This document shows positions 33,459 through 42,359 of a stretch of 61,091 nucleotides of DNA, one piece after another. How positions within the stretch are numbered: position 1 is the first letter of the stretch; every line of letters begins with the position of its first letter. Position numbers and translations under genes: made by a program. Below the pieces are notes generated by a model. The model did not search any database. It saw nothing but the letters and a program-made list of their open reading frames with translations, and was not told the origin of the DNA. Origin of the DNA: Shimia aestuarii (GTDB lineage: Bacteria; Pseudomonadota; Alphaproteobacteria; Rhodobacterales; Rhodobacteraceae); assembly GCF_022814865.1 (NCBI RefSeq), contig NZ_JAKVRD010000024.1, positions 1 through 61,091 on the forward strand. Direction: 5' to 3'.

Positions 33459-34502
33459 CTACTCCACGCGTTGCCAGAGCCACGCCCCGTCATCGCGCAG
33501 GGTGCGGCGTACTTTGCCAACATGGTAGAGATGGTTGAGATGAGCAAGCGCCTCGACAAGCGCCAGCCCATAGGCCGGCCCGCCGATCTGACGCTTGAAG
33601 ATCGGCAGGAAACACTCCCCTGCCGTCTGTGGCCTGTCGAGATGTTCCATAAGGCGATCCAACGCGCCGTGATGGTTCTCGATCAACTGCTTCATCCGAA
33701 GCGGCATGCCTGTGAACGGCAACTTGTGCCCGCCAAGAACAAGGTGATCCTCGCGCGCATACTGCGAAAGCCGCGCGCAGGATTCCATCCAATCGCCCAC
33801 CGGGTCCGCTTCCGGCTCGGTCGCATAGACACCGATATTGGAGCTGATGGACGGCAGGATCTGATCCCCCGACAGCACGAGATTGTCATCCCGGCTCCAG
33901 AACGTCGCGTGTTCGGGCGCGTGGCCATTGCCGATATGCACATCCCAATCGCGCCCACCGATCCGCACCACGTCGTCCTGTTTGACCCGCTTGAAGCCCA
34001 CGGGCATCGGCGCCACCACATCGGAGAAATTGAAGGGCCGTTCACTCGCACGCTGCTGGAACACCTCTTCGTCCATCCCCGCACGACGATAGAAATCGAG
34101 CGATTCCTGCGTCGGCACCGCCTGTTCATCAAGCTGCAGCATCCGCGCAAAGAGCCATGCTGTCCGTGTCGTCCAAAGCGCCGCGCCGTGATCCGCCTGG
34201 AACCAACCGGCAAGGCCCACGTGGTCCGGGTGATGGTGGGTCACGATCACGCGCGTGACCGGCTTGCCCTTGAGAGGCCCCGCGAGGATCTTTTCCCAGA
34301 TCTCCCGCGATGTCTTGGAATCTAAGCCGGTGTCGACAATGGTCCAGCCATCGCCATCATCCAGCGCATAGATGTTCACATGATCGAGCGTCATCGGTAG
34401 CGGCAGGCGCATCCAAAGAACACCTTCGGCCACTTCGATCGCCTCGCCATGTTCTGGCGCTGCGTCCCACGGATATCGGATACCTGACACGCCCCCGTCC
34501 AT
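33459..34502 (-). CDS. Metallo-beta-lactamase-fold hydrolase
   Basis: 347 residues. The metal-binding signature is THHHPDHVG at about 104-112, with later ligands in IGNGHAPEHATF, LSGDQILPS and LGGHKLPF. A C-terminal winged-helix-like region of about 80 residues (HHGALDRLMEHLDRPQTAGE) follows, as in LACTB2/glyoxalase-II-like hydrolases. Its ATG overlaps the acyl-CoA dehydrogenase stop (TGATG), so the two are coupled. A thioesterase-type role on acyl-CoA products is possible but unproven. Confidence 0.87.
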   Translation of the reverse strand: MDGGVSGIRYPWDAAPEHGEAIEVAEGVLWMRLPLPMTLDHVNIYALDDGDGWTIVDTGLDSKTSREIWEKILAGPLKGKPVTRVIVTHHHPDHVGLAGWFQADHGAALWTTRTAWLFARMLQLDEQAVPTQESLDFYRRAGMDEEVFQQRASERPFNFSDVVAPMPVGFKRVKQDDVVRIGGRDWDVHIGNGHAPEHATFWSRDDNLVLSGDQILPSISSNIGVYATEPEADPVGDWMESCARLSQYAREDHLVLGGHKLPFTGMPLRMKQLIENHHGALDRLMEHLDRPQTAGECFLPIFKRQIGGPAYGLALVEALAHLNHLYHVGKVRRTLRDDGAWLWQRVE

Positions 34503-36220
34503 CACTCGGCCAGATCGTCGACGGTGATCGCATAGAGATCCTCCGCCCCACGCATTGCATGGGCAAGAAGCCCGGCATGTTCCGGCAACAGCCGGGTGAT
34601 ATAGAACCGCGCGAGTTTCGTGCGCGCGCCCGCGCCGCCTTCGCCCATCGCCGCGCGCAGGTGATAATGCGCGCCAAGCACGCGGGCAAAGCCCTTGAGG
34701 AACGGCACACAGCCTGCGAATCGGTCGTTCATGTCGCCCTGCGCCACAAGCCACTCGGTGGTCTCACGCAGGGTTTCCGTCGCCTCCCACACCGGCTCGG
34801 CCAACTCTGGGAATGTGCCACGCGCGGCTTCGGCATTGGCTTCAATCTCGTCGAGAAGCCGATAGGCCGCCTCGCCCCCATCCATGAGCTTGCGTCCCAC
34901 GAGGTCCATCGCCTGAATGCCGTTCGTGCCCTCGTAGATCGCGGTCACCCGGACATCGCGCGAGTACTGCGCCGCACCGGTTTCCTCGATAAAGCCCATG
35001 CCGCCATGCACCTGCACGCCCATTTCCGAGACGGCGATGCCGGTGTCTGTGCCAAAGGCCTTGGCAATCGGGGTCAGGAACGCGGCCCGCGCTTTCCACT
35101 CCGGGTCTTTCGTCGCGGTGGTCATGTCGATCGCCACCGCACAGGCAAGCTCGATCGCGCGCGCTGCAAAAACATCCGCCTTCATCGTCGCCAGCATCCG
35201 GCGCACATCGGCGTGGTCAATGATCGTGCCGCTGCCGCCCTCGACCGGGGTGCGGCCCTGCTTGCGCTCAAGCGCATAGGCCAGCGCATGCTGATACGCC
35301 CCTTCGGCCACGCCGACGCCCTGACCACCCACACCAAGACGCGCATTGTTCATCATGGTGAACATGGCGCGCATCCCGTCATGCGGCTCTCCGATGAGCC
35401 AACCGGTTGCCCCGTCATACTGCATCACGGCCGTCGGAGACCCATGCAGGCCCATCTTGTGCTCGAGGCTCACGACCTTGAGGCTGTTGGCCACGCCGGG
35501 ATTGCCGTTTTCGTCCGGGATGAGCTTCGGCACGATGAAAAGACTGATCCCCTTGGTCCCCGGCACGCCATCAGGCAGACGCGCAAGCACGAGGTGACAG
35601 ACATTTTCGGTAATATCGTTGTCGCCCCAGGAGATATAGATTTTCTGCCCGCTGATCGCATAGGAGCCATCCCCGTTCGGCTCGGCCTTGGAGCGCAGCG
35701 CGCCGACGTCCGACCCGGCCTGCGGCTCGGTCAGGTTCATCGTCCCGGCCCATTCGCCAGAGATCAGCTTCGGCAGGTAGGTCGCCTTGATCTCGTCGCT
35801 GGCATGATGCTCAAGCGCCTCGATCTGGCCCTGCGTCATCAACGGGTTGAGTTGCAGCGACAGGCAGGACGCGCTCATCATCTCGTTCACCACGGTGGTG
35901 ACAGAGTGCGGAAGCCCCATGCCGCCATATTCCGGGTCCGCGCTGGTCGAAATCCAGCCGCCCTCGGCGATCTGGCGATAGGCGTCTGCGAAACCGGGCG
36001 AAGTGCGCACCTTGCCGTTCTCAAGAACCGCGCCCTCGAGATCGCCATTGCGCTGCACCGGGTACATGACCTCTTCGCACATGCGCCCCGCTTCGGTCAG
36101 GATCGCATCGACCACGTCTTGATCCGCCTCTGCAAATCGCTCGGTCTGGGTCACCTGTCCAAGGTCGACGACATGGTCGAACATGAACTTGTACTCGGGG
36201 ACGGGGGCGCGAAAGGGCAT
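34502..36220 (-). CDS. Acyl-CoA dehydrogenase with C-terminal extension (DmdC-like class)
   Basis: 572 residues, longer than a standard ~380-residue acyl-CoA dehydrogenase because of a C-terminal domain from about residue 465. The FAD-binding MNLTEPQAGSDVGAL is at about 161-175, and the catalytic glutamate is E430 in AIYEGTNGIQ. The start MPFRAPVPEYKFMFD fixes 36220. Proteins of this length class include the methylmercaptopropionyl-CoA dehydrogenase DmdC of roseobacters, but sequence alone does not prove this substrate. Electrons would pass through ETF to the ETF-QO at 19.8 kb. Coupled to the metallohydrolase. Confidence 0.9.
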   Translation of the reverse strand: MPFRAPVPEYKFMFDHVVDLGQVTQTERFAEADQDVVDAILTEAGRMCEEVMYPVQRNGDLEGAVLENGKVRTSPGFADAYRQIAEGGWISTSADPEYGGMGLPHSVTTVVNEMMSASCLSLQLNPLMTQGQIEALEHHASDEIKATYLPKLISGEWAGTMNLTEPQAGSDVGALRSKAEPNGDGSYAISGQKIYISWGDNDITENVCHLVLARLPDGVPGTKGISLFIVPKLIPDENGNPGVANSLKVVSLEHKMGLHGSPTAVMQYDGATGWLIGEPHDGMRAMFTMMNNARLGVGGQGVGVAEGAYQHALAYALERKQGRTPVEGGSGTIIDHADVRRMLATMKADVFAARAIELACAVAIDMTTATKDPEWKARAAFLTPIAKAFGTDTGIAVSEMGVQVHGGMGFIEETGAAQYSRDVRVTAIYEGTNGIQAMDLVGRKLMDGGEAAYRLLDEIEANAEAARGTFPELAEPVWEATETLRETTEWLVAQGDMNDRFAGCVPFLKGFARVLGAHYHLRAAMGEGGAGARTKLARFYITRLLPEHAGLLAHAMRGAEDLYAITVDDLAE

Positions 36221-36277
36221 GGCACTCTCCTGATCTTGCGACTTGGCTTTGCGGTTCGGCGCTTGTATGCAGCTTTT

Positions 36278-36296
36278 CGCTCTAGGGTATAGAGCG
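36278..36296. promoter_or_regulatory. Inverted repeat CGCTCTA-N5-TAGAGCG
   Basis: A perfect seven-base inverted repeat with a five-base spacer lies between the divergent acyl-CoA dehydrogenase and threonylcarbamoyl-AMP synthase genes, 58 bases from each start. This size and placement fit a dimeric repressor operator. It is not followed by a T-run, which argues against a terminator. Confidence 0.4.
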
Positions 36297-36353
36297 TGTA
36301 TCATCCTATCAAACAAGAACGCTGCGTCACTGAAACCCTTGCCGGACACTGCT

Positions 36354-37295
36354 GTGAAGACCGAAATCTTACCCTCTGATCCCGACGGCCTCGCCCGCGC
36401 CGCCACGCTCCTCTCCGAAGGTGCGCTCGTCGCCTTTCCGACTGAAACGGTCTATGGGCTTGGCGGCGATGCACGCAACGATCGCGCCGTGGCGGGGATT
36501 TTCGACGCCAAGGGCCGCCCCCAGTTCAACCCCCTGATCGTGCATGTGGATTGCGTCGAGGCAGCCAAACGCTACGTCACATGGAACGACACCGCTGACC
36601 GCCTCGCGTCGGCCTTCTGGCCCGGCCCGCTGACGCTGGTCCTGCCGCTGCGCCCCGATGCCGGCCTTTCGCCGCTGGTGACTGCCGAGCTTCCAACGCT
36701 GGCGATCCGCGTGCCCGCGCATCCCGTCGCCCGCTCGCTTCTGGCGCAATTCGACGGCCCGGTTGCCGCGCCTTCCGCGAATCCCTCCGGCCGCATCAGC
36801 CCGACCTCCGCCGCCCATGTCTCCGCCGGCCTCTCGGGCCGTATTGCGGCGGTGGTCGATGGCGGTGCCTGTGAGGTGGGTCTTGAATCGACAATCGTCG
36901 GCCTTGCCGATGCGCCAACCCTTTTGCGTCCCGGTGGCCTGCCACAAGAGGCGCTCGAGGCTGCGCTCGGTGCGCCGCTGGCCCTGCATGCCTCCGGCGA
37001 TCCGCTCTCCGCACCCGGTCAAATGACGTCGCACTACGCCCCAGGCGCGCCCGTGCGCCTCAACGCCACCGATCTGCGCCCGGGCGAGAAACTCCTCGGG
37101 TTCGGCAAGGTCGACGCAGAGTTGAACCTTTCTCCCGCGGGCGACCTGACCGAGGCCGCCGCCAACCTGTTTCATCACCTGCACGCCATGGACGCCCTCG
37201 GGGCCGAGACGATCGCCGTCTCCCCCATCCCCGATCACGGGCTCGGCCGCGCCATCAATGACAGACTGCGCCGCGCCGCCGCACCGCGCCCCTGA
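36354..37295 (+). CDS. L-threonylcarbamoyladenylate synthase (Sua5/TsaC)
   Basis: It makes threonylcarbamoyl-AMP for the t6A modification of ANN-decoding tRNAs. 313 residues from the GTG at 36354, covering a YrdC domain and the C-terminal Sua5 domain. Conserved elements are VAFPTETVYGLGGDA, the KGRPQFNPLIVHV nucleotide-binding segment, and APSANPSGRISPT. The start is uncertain: a TTG at 36339 is equally possible and no clear ribosome-binding site is seen. A 3'-flanking repeat (copy D) begins directly after the stop. Confidence 0.9.
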   Translation: MKTEILPSDPDGLARAATLLSEGALVAFPTETVYGLGGDARNDRAVAGIFDAKGRPQFNPLIVHVDCVEAAKRYVTWNDTADRLASAFWPGPLTLVLPLRPDAGLSPLVTAELPTLAIRVPAHPVARSLLAQFDGPVAAPSANPSGRISPTSAAHVSAGLSGRIAAVVDGGACEVGLESTIVGLADAPTLLRPGGLPQEALEAALGAPLALHASGDPLSAPGQMTSHYAPGAPVRLNATDLRPGEKLLGFGKVDAELNLSPAGDLTEAAANLFHHLHAMDALGAETIAVSPIPDHGLGRAINDRLRRAAAPRP

Positions 37296-37361
37296 TCTTC
37301 TTCTCTGTCAAAATACTCCGGGGGAGTCGTCGCCTCTGGCGACGGCGGGGGCAGCGCCCCC
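37296..37361 (+). repeat. 3'-flanking dispersed repeat, copy D
   Basis: TCTTCTTCTCTGTCA and AAATACTCCGGGGG follow the stop codon, nearly identical to copy B for the first 30 bases. The hairpins are CGTCGCC-TCT-GGCGACG (37328-37344) and GGGGGC-AGC-GCCCCC (37347-37361). The second lies ten bases before the convergent yqgE stop and may terminate both genes. Confidence 0.75.
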
Positions 37362-37371
37362 AACTGCGGCC

Positions 37372-37926
37372 CTAGGCATGGCCTGCCGTGGCCGAGAGCG
37401 TCAGCGGGTCAACCCCAAGCGCCTTCAGTGCCCGCGCCCAGATATCCTCGGGTGCGGTCTCAAAAACAAGTGACTCGCTCGCATCCCCGATAAGCCAGCC
37501 GTTCTCCGCGATCTCCGCCTCAAGTTGCCCCGGTCCCCAGCCACTATAGCCAAGCGCCACAAGAGCGGCGCGCGGGCCACGGTCCGCCGCAATATCCTCG
37601 AGAATGTCCTGCGTTGCCGTCATCGAAAACCCCGCACCAATGCGGAGCGATGAGAGGCCGGAATGATATTCGTCCGTGTGCAGCACGAACCCCCGCCCGG
37701 TCTCGACAGGTCCGCCAAAGAAAAGCGGCGCACGGTTCGCGTCACCGTCCTGCGTGATCTCGAGCTGCTCAAAAAGATCGCGCATCGACATCTCGTGTAC
37801 CGGCTTGTTGACGATAAGGCCCATCGCCCCGTCGTTCGAATAGGCACAGAGAATCACCACCGACCCGACGAACCGCGGATCCCCCATGCCCGGCATAGCA
37901 ATCAACACCTTGCCCGTGAGGTCCAT
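37372..37926 (-). CDS. YqgE/AlgH-family protein
   Basis: 184 residues from the ATG at 37926, which gives the family opening MDLTGKVLIAMPGMGDPRF. Other marks are GAMGLIVNKPV, the FFGGPVETGRGFVLHT segment and a C-terminal LGYSGWGPGQLEAEIAENGW. The frame extends upstream to 38025 but the extra residues are not family-like. The molecular role of YqgE/AlgH is unknown. It is divergent from the DsbD-domain gene. Confidence 0.93.
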   Translation of the reverse strand: MDLTGKVLIAMPGMGDPRFVGSVVILCAYSNDGAMGLIVNKPVHEMSMRDLFEQLEITQDGDANRAPLFFGGPVETGRGFVLHTDEYHSGLSSLRIGAGFSMTATQDILEDIAADRGPRAALVALGYSGWGPGQLEAEIAENGWLIGDASESLVFETAPEDIWARALKALGVDPLTLSATAGHA

Positions 37927-38119
37927 CTCGGAATCGTCCTGTCCTGCCTTGGCCTCGTCCACGGTCTCTCTCCCGTTGCTGTTCTCTCCAAGATGTGCCG
38001 CTGCCGAAGACACCGCAAGCCCCATGCGCTTAAATCCGCGCGACGATGTTACAAAAGCCGCGCTTTTTCTCGCCCGAAAGTGAGTTGGCTTTCACCGCGC
38101 AATCGCCCATCTACAAACT

Positions 38120-38944
38120 ATGCAGCTTAAGAAATACGTCCTGTCCTCTCTCGTCGCGCTGGGTCTGGCGCTTACCGTGCCTCTTTCGGCCCGTGCCGAT
38201 GCCACGTCTGGGGCCATTGCCGAAGCCGATATCCTGCCCGGCTGGCGCGCGCCGGACGGCACGCATATTGCGGCCCTGCGCATCCGGCTGCAGGACGGCT
38301 GGAAAACCTATTGGCGGGCGCCGGGCGATGCGGGCATCCCGCCGCGGCTCGACTGGGGTTATTCCGGCAACCTTGCCGGGGCGCGGATCACCTGGCCGAC
38401 ACCTGTGGTCTTTGACCAGAACGGCATGCGCTCCATCGGTTACAAGAACGAGGTCATCTTACCGCTCGCCGTCACGCCCAAACGGGACGGACGGGCGGTG
38501 AAACTGCGCGGCGCGCTGGATATCGGCGTTTGCAAGGACATCTGCGTGCCACAACATCTCAAGGTCCGCGCGACCTTGCCCGCCGACGTGACGACCCGCG
38601 ATGCGCGCATCGCCGCCGCGCTTGCCGAACGCCCCTTCTCGGCCGGAGAGGCCGGGGTGCAGACCATGCGCTGCCGTATTGCGCCAACACCCAAGGGCCT
38701 GTCTCTCTCGCTCGAGATCGACATGCCAAGCTCCGGCGCCCCCGAGGTTGCCGTGGTCGAGACCGGCCTGTCCGGTGTCTGGGTGGCCGAGGCCAAGACC
38801 CGCCGCTCTGGTGGGACACTCTTCGCCGAAACCCGGATGCAGCATGTTGCAGGCGAACCGTTCATGCTTGATCGCTCCGCCTTGCGGGTGACGGTGATTG
38901 GCCGCAAACACGCTGTCGATATCCGTGGCTGTAGCGCCCGCTAA
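38120..38944 (+). CDS. Periplasmic protein with DsbD N-terminal-type domain
   Basis: 274 residues. A signal peptide (about 1-26, ending SARADA) is followed by a beta-sandwich with QDGWKTYWRAPGDAGIPP and the cysteine pair VCKDICVP (about 137-144), as in the N-terminal thiol-exchange domain of DsbD. The membrane and thioredoxin domains of full DsbD are absent. It would accept electrons in the periplasm from a separate partner, possibly a CcdA-type protein encoded elsewhere. Convergent with the RND permease gene. The shared 43-base spacer contains GCTAAAGCG and CGCTTTAAGC as a distant inverted repeat. Confidence 0.85.
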   Translation: MQLKKYVLSSLVALGLALTVPLSARADATSGAIAEADILPGWRAPDGTHIAALRIRLQDGWKTYWRAPGDAGIPPRLDWGYSGNLAGARITWPTPVVFDQNGMRSIGYKNEVILPLAVTPKRDGRAVKLRGALDIGVCKDICVPQHLKVRATLPADVTTRDARIAAALAERPFSAGEAGVQTMRCRIAPTPKGLSLSLEIDMPSSGAPEVAVVETGLSGVWVAEAKTRRSGGTLFAETRMQHVAGEPFMLDRSALRVTVIGRKHAVDIRGCSAR

Positions 38945-38987
38945 AGCGCATCGCCCGAAACAGAGCCGCTGGTTTTCTCAGAACGCT

Positions 38988-41900
38988 TTAAGCGCCGCCT
39001 TGGTCATCGGCCAACGCGCCCTCGCCCTGCCGCAGAAGAAGGTAGGCCCCGATCCCATAGGCCAGAAGACAGATCGCCCCCGCGCCAAGGATAAAGACGC
39101 CAAGCGCCCCGAACGATCCCATGCCGCCCTCGCTCCACGCCATGCGCAGGCAAATCACGCCCCAAAGCCCGACCCCGGCGATGCTTGGCACCACGACCCG
39201 CGCCAGCTTCGGGAACCGGCGCGCATAGCGCAGCGCCTTGATCTGGCGGCTCACGTCGCTCTGGATCGCCATCAGCGCCGGCACCACCAACAGCACAAGC
39301 ACAAGCCCGAACCCAAGCCCAAAGGTCAGCGTGACCACCGTCGGCTTGAGGAACTGCGCTTGCTGGCTCTTTTCGCTGAGGAGCGGCGTCAGACCAAGCA
39401 CCGTCGTCGCCGTCGTCAGGAACACCGGTCGCAAACGATCCGCCGCCCCGTCGATAATCGACGGCAGGACTCCCCGCTCCTTGGCGTATTCATCGACGGT
39501 CGAAACAAGAACGATGGAATCGTTGATGATGATCCCCGACATGCCAAGCAAACCGACCACCGAGAAGATCGAAAGCGGTATGTCGAATAGGTAGTGGCCA
39601 TAGATCGCCCCAACGAGGCCAAAGGGAATGACCGACATCACCACCACAGGCCGCGTCCAGCTCGCAAAGACCCAGACCAGCACGACATAAATCCCGCCAA
39701 GACAGAGGATCAGCCCAACGCGCAAGTCCTTGAAGAACGCCTCTTCCTGCTCTTTCAGACCCGCAAGCTCCCAGCTCACCTGAAGCCGCGAGGCAATGTC
39801 CGGCAGGATCGACTCGACAAGCGTGTCGGTGATTTCCTGTGCCCGCACCGGGTCATCCTCCGAGATATCCCCCGTGACGTTGATAAGCCGCACGCCGTTC
39901 TCGCGCCGCACGGTCGAGAACCCGGTGCTGCGCGAGACGGTGACAATATCGGCGAGCGGCACATAGGTGCCCTCCGGCGTGCGCATCATACTGCCGTCGA
40001 TGAAATCCGCGCTCTGCTCGCTTTTCGGAAGCTGGACCCGGATTTCCGCGCTACGTGGGCCAACCGGGTAGGTCGCCGCCTCAAGCCCGTTCAAACGGTG
40101 ACGCAGGACACGGCCAAGCGTGTCGATGGAAAACCCGAGCGCCCGGCCCTGCGCCGTCAACTCGAGGACAAGCTCTTCCTTGTCATAGGCAAGGTTATCC
40201 TCGATGGCCGACACTTCCGGATAAGCCGAAAGCGCGGATTTAAGCGCCTCGGACGCCTGTTTGAGCGTCGCCGCCTCCGCGCCATAGAACCGCACGTCAA
40301 GCGCATCGCCCCCCGGCCCCGACCGCCAGCCACGGAAACTGATCGTATCGGCGAGCGGATGGCGCCCAACCTTTTCCTGCAACTCGCCCACAAACTGAAA
40401 GCTCGCATAGGGCCGCAGGTCCGGGTCGATCAACTCAATCGCGATCCCGCCAAGGAGGTCCGGATCAAGCCTTTCGGCCCCCGGAAGCGCGCGGCCCGAA
40501 TTGCCCCCCACCTCGGCCATGACGAAATCAAGCGGGTTGCGGCCATAACGCTCTTCATACTCTTTGCCGAGCTCTTCCGTCGCGCGTTGCATCTCGCGCA
40601 TCATCGCCAGCGCATCCTCCCGCGTTGCCGAGGGCAGCATCGAGAAGTTTCCCGTCACCGAGGGACGCTCCGGCGCGTTGAAGAACCGCCATGTCACATC
40701 CCCCTTGATGACAAGCGCCACTTGCGACGCAAGCACCAGCACCGCCAGAGCCATCACAAGGTAACGCAACCGAAGCACCCCCGCCATGAAGGGCCGAAAG
40801 AGCGTTTCCCGAAACCAGCGGAACCCCTTGTTCACCGTCCGGCTCGGCCAGTCATACCAATGCTCCTTGGCCGTGTGGGCAAGTGCGTGGGACATATGGT
40901 TGGGCAGGATGAGGAAACATTCGACCAGCGACGCCAACAGGACGACAATAACGGTAATTGGCAGATCAGAGATCAGATCGCCAAACCGTCCTCCCACGGC
41001 AGTGATCCCAAAGAACGCGATAACTGTGGTGAGCGTTGACGAGAAAACCGGCATCGCCATACGCCGCGCCGCGTTCTCTGCGGCGATCACTGGCGGCTCG
41101 CCAAGCCGTCTCGCCCGCGCATCGGCATGTTCGCCGACCACGATGGCATCATCGACGACGATCCCCAAGGTGATGATGAGCGCGAAAAGCGAGATCATGT
41201 TGAGCGTCAACCCAATGGCAAACATGATCGCGATGGTCGCCAGCATGGCGACCGGAATACCCGCGGCAACCCAAAGCGCCGTGCGCGCGTTGAGAAACAG
41301 GAACAAAAGCACCACAACGAGGACAAGCCCCACCGCGCCATTGTCGAGAAGGATATTGAGACGATCCGAAATCATCTCGGCCCGCGTGCGGATCAACTGA
41401 ATCTCGACACCCTGCGGAAGGGTCGCCTCCATCGCCGCCGCAACCTCTTCGACGGTGCGCTGAATGGCGATCGCATCGCCCTTGTCGCTGCGGTCCACGC
41501 GCAGGGAAATGGCCGGTTCCTCACCGACGAAATAGCTCCGGTCGCGGGTGACACCCTCGATGCGGATCGTCGCCACGTCGCCCACGGTCAATTCCGACCC
41601 ATCCGGGTTCGACCGAAGCACGATCCCCGCGATCTGGTCCGGGGCGCGTTTTTCAACGCCCGTGCGCACCCGTGCGTTCGCCCCCTCCACATCGCCCGCC
41701 GGGTCGGCATCGACCTCCTGCGCAATCGCCTCAGCGATCTCGGCAATGCTCACGTCATGCGACATGAGGTCGACCGAAGCGACCTCGACAACGGTTTCCG
41801 GCGCTGCCAGCCCCCGGATCGTCGCCCGCGTCACGCCTTCTGCAAATAGGCGCACCACGAATTCATCAACATATTGCCCAAGCTGTTCGGGATCGACCGG

Positions 41901-42353
41901 CCCCGTCACGACCACATCCGTCACACGGTCCCGCCACGCTCCGCGCCGCACGCTCGGCTCTTCCGCCTCTTCCGGCAAGGTGGTGATCGCATCGACGGCC
42001 GTCTGCACATCGTCGGCGGCGCGTCCCATGTCCCAACCCGGCTCGAACTCGAGCGAAATGCTGGCGAACCCCTCGGTGGATCGTGCCTCGGTGCTTTCGA
42101 CGCCTTCGACGCTCAGTAGCGCAGGCTCAAGCACCTGCACGATCGCATCATCGACATCCGTCGGACCTGCGCCCTCCCAGACGACCGAGACCGTGACATT
42201 GTCCACGATCACATCGGGGAAAAACTGCGCCCGCATATTGGGAAAAGCGAGGCTGCCAAGGGTGATAAGCACCACAAGCAGCAGGTTCGCCGCCGTGCCA
42301 TGGCGCGTGAAATAGGAAAGCAGTCCGCCAACTGGCCCGGTGATGCCCCGCAT
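38988..42353 (-). CDS. RND-family efflux transporter permease
   Basis: 1121 residues with the two-fold RND architecture: helix 1 near 20-40, a large periplasmic domain, helices 2-6 at about 330-500, then the second half with helix 7 near 540 and helices 8-12 from about 870. The sequence FFPDVIVDNVTVSVVWEGAGPTDVDD after helix 1 and GIVVDDAIVVGEHADARAR in helix 4 (with the proton-relay aspartates) identify the AcrB/HAE-type group. Its start is seven bases after the adaptor gene's stop. No outer-membrane channel gene is adjacent. Substrates unknown. Confidence 0.93.
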   Translation of the reverse strand: MRGITGPVGGLLSYFTRHGTAANLLLVVLITLGSLAFPNMRAQFFPDVIVDNVTVSVVWEGAGPTDVDDAIVQVLEPALLSVEGVESTEARSTEGFASISLEFEPGWDMGRAADDVQTAVDAITTLPEEAEEPSVRRGAWRDRVTDVVVTGPVDPEQLGQYVDEFVVRLFAEGVTRATIRGLAAPETVVEVASVDLMSHDVSIAEIAEAIAQEVDADPAGDVEGANARVRTGVEKRAPDQIAGIVLRSNPDGSELTVGDVATIRIEGVTRDRSYFVGEEPAISLRVDRSDKGDAIAIQRTVEEVAAAMEATLPQGVEIQLIRTRAEMISDRLNILLDNGAVGLVLVVVLLFLFLNARTALWVAAGIPVAMLATIAIMFAIGLTLNMISLFALIITLGIVVDDAIVVGEHADARARRLGEPPVIAAENAARRMAMPVFSSTLTTVIAFFGITAVGGRFGDLISDLPITVIVVLLASLVECFLILPNHMSHALAHTAKEHWYDWPSRTVNKGFRWFRETLFRPFMAGVLRLRYLVMALAVLVLASQVALVIKGDVTWRFFNAPERPSVTGNFSMLPSATREDALAMMREMQRATEELGKEYEERYGRNPLDFVMAEVGGNSGRALPGAERLDPDLLGGIAIELIDPDLRPYASFQFVGELQEKVGRHPLADTISFRGWRSGPGGDALDVRFYGAEAATLKQASEALKSALSAYPEVSAIEDNLAYDKEELVLELTAQGRALGFSIDTLGRVLRHRLNGLEAATYPVGPRSAEIRVQLPKSEQSADFIDGSMMRTPEGTYVPLADIVTVSRSTGFSTVRRENGVRLINVTGDISEDDPVRAQEITDTLVESILPDIASRLQVSWELAGLKEQEEAFFKDLRVGLILCLGGIYVVLVWVFASWTRPVVVMSVIPFGLVGAIYGHYLFDIPLSIFSVVGLLGMSGIIINDSIVLVSTVDEYAKERGVLPSIIDGAADRLRPVFLTTATTVLGLTPLLSEKSQQAQFLKPTVVTLTFGLGFGLVLVLLVVPALMAIQSDVSRQIKALRYARRFPKLARVVVPSIAGVGLWGVICLRMAWSEGGMGSFGALGVFILGAGAICLLAYGIGAYLLLRQGEGALADDQGGA

Positions 42354-42359
42354 GGTGCC

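Noticed and set aside
34310..36292. Plus-strand frame of 660 codons over the acyl-CoA dehydrogenase
   Set aside because: Composition is Arg/His/Gly-rich shadow sequence; the minus strand encodes a complete dehydrogenase.
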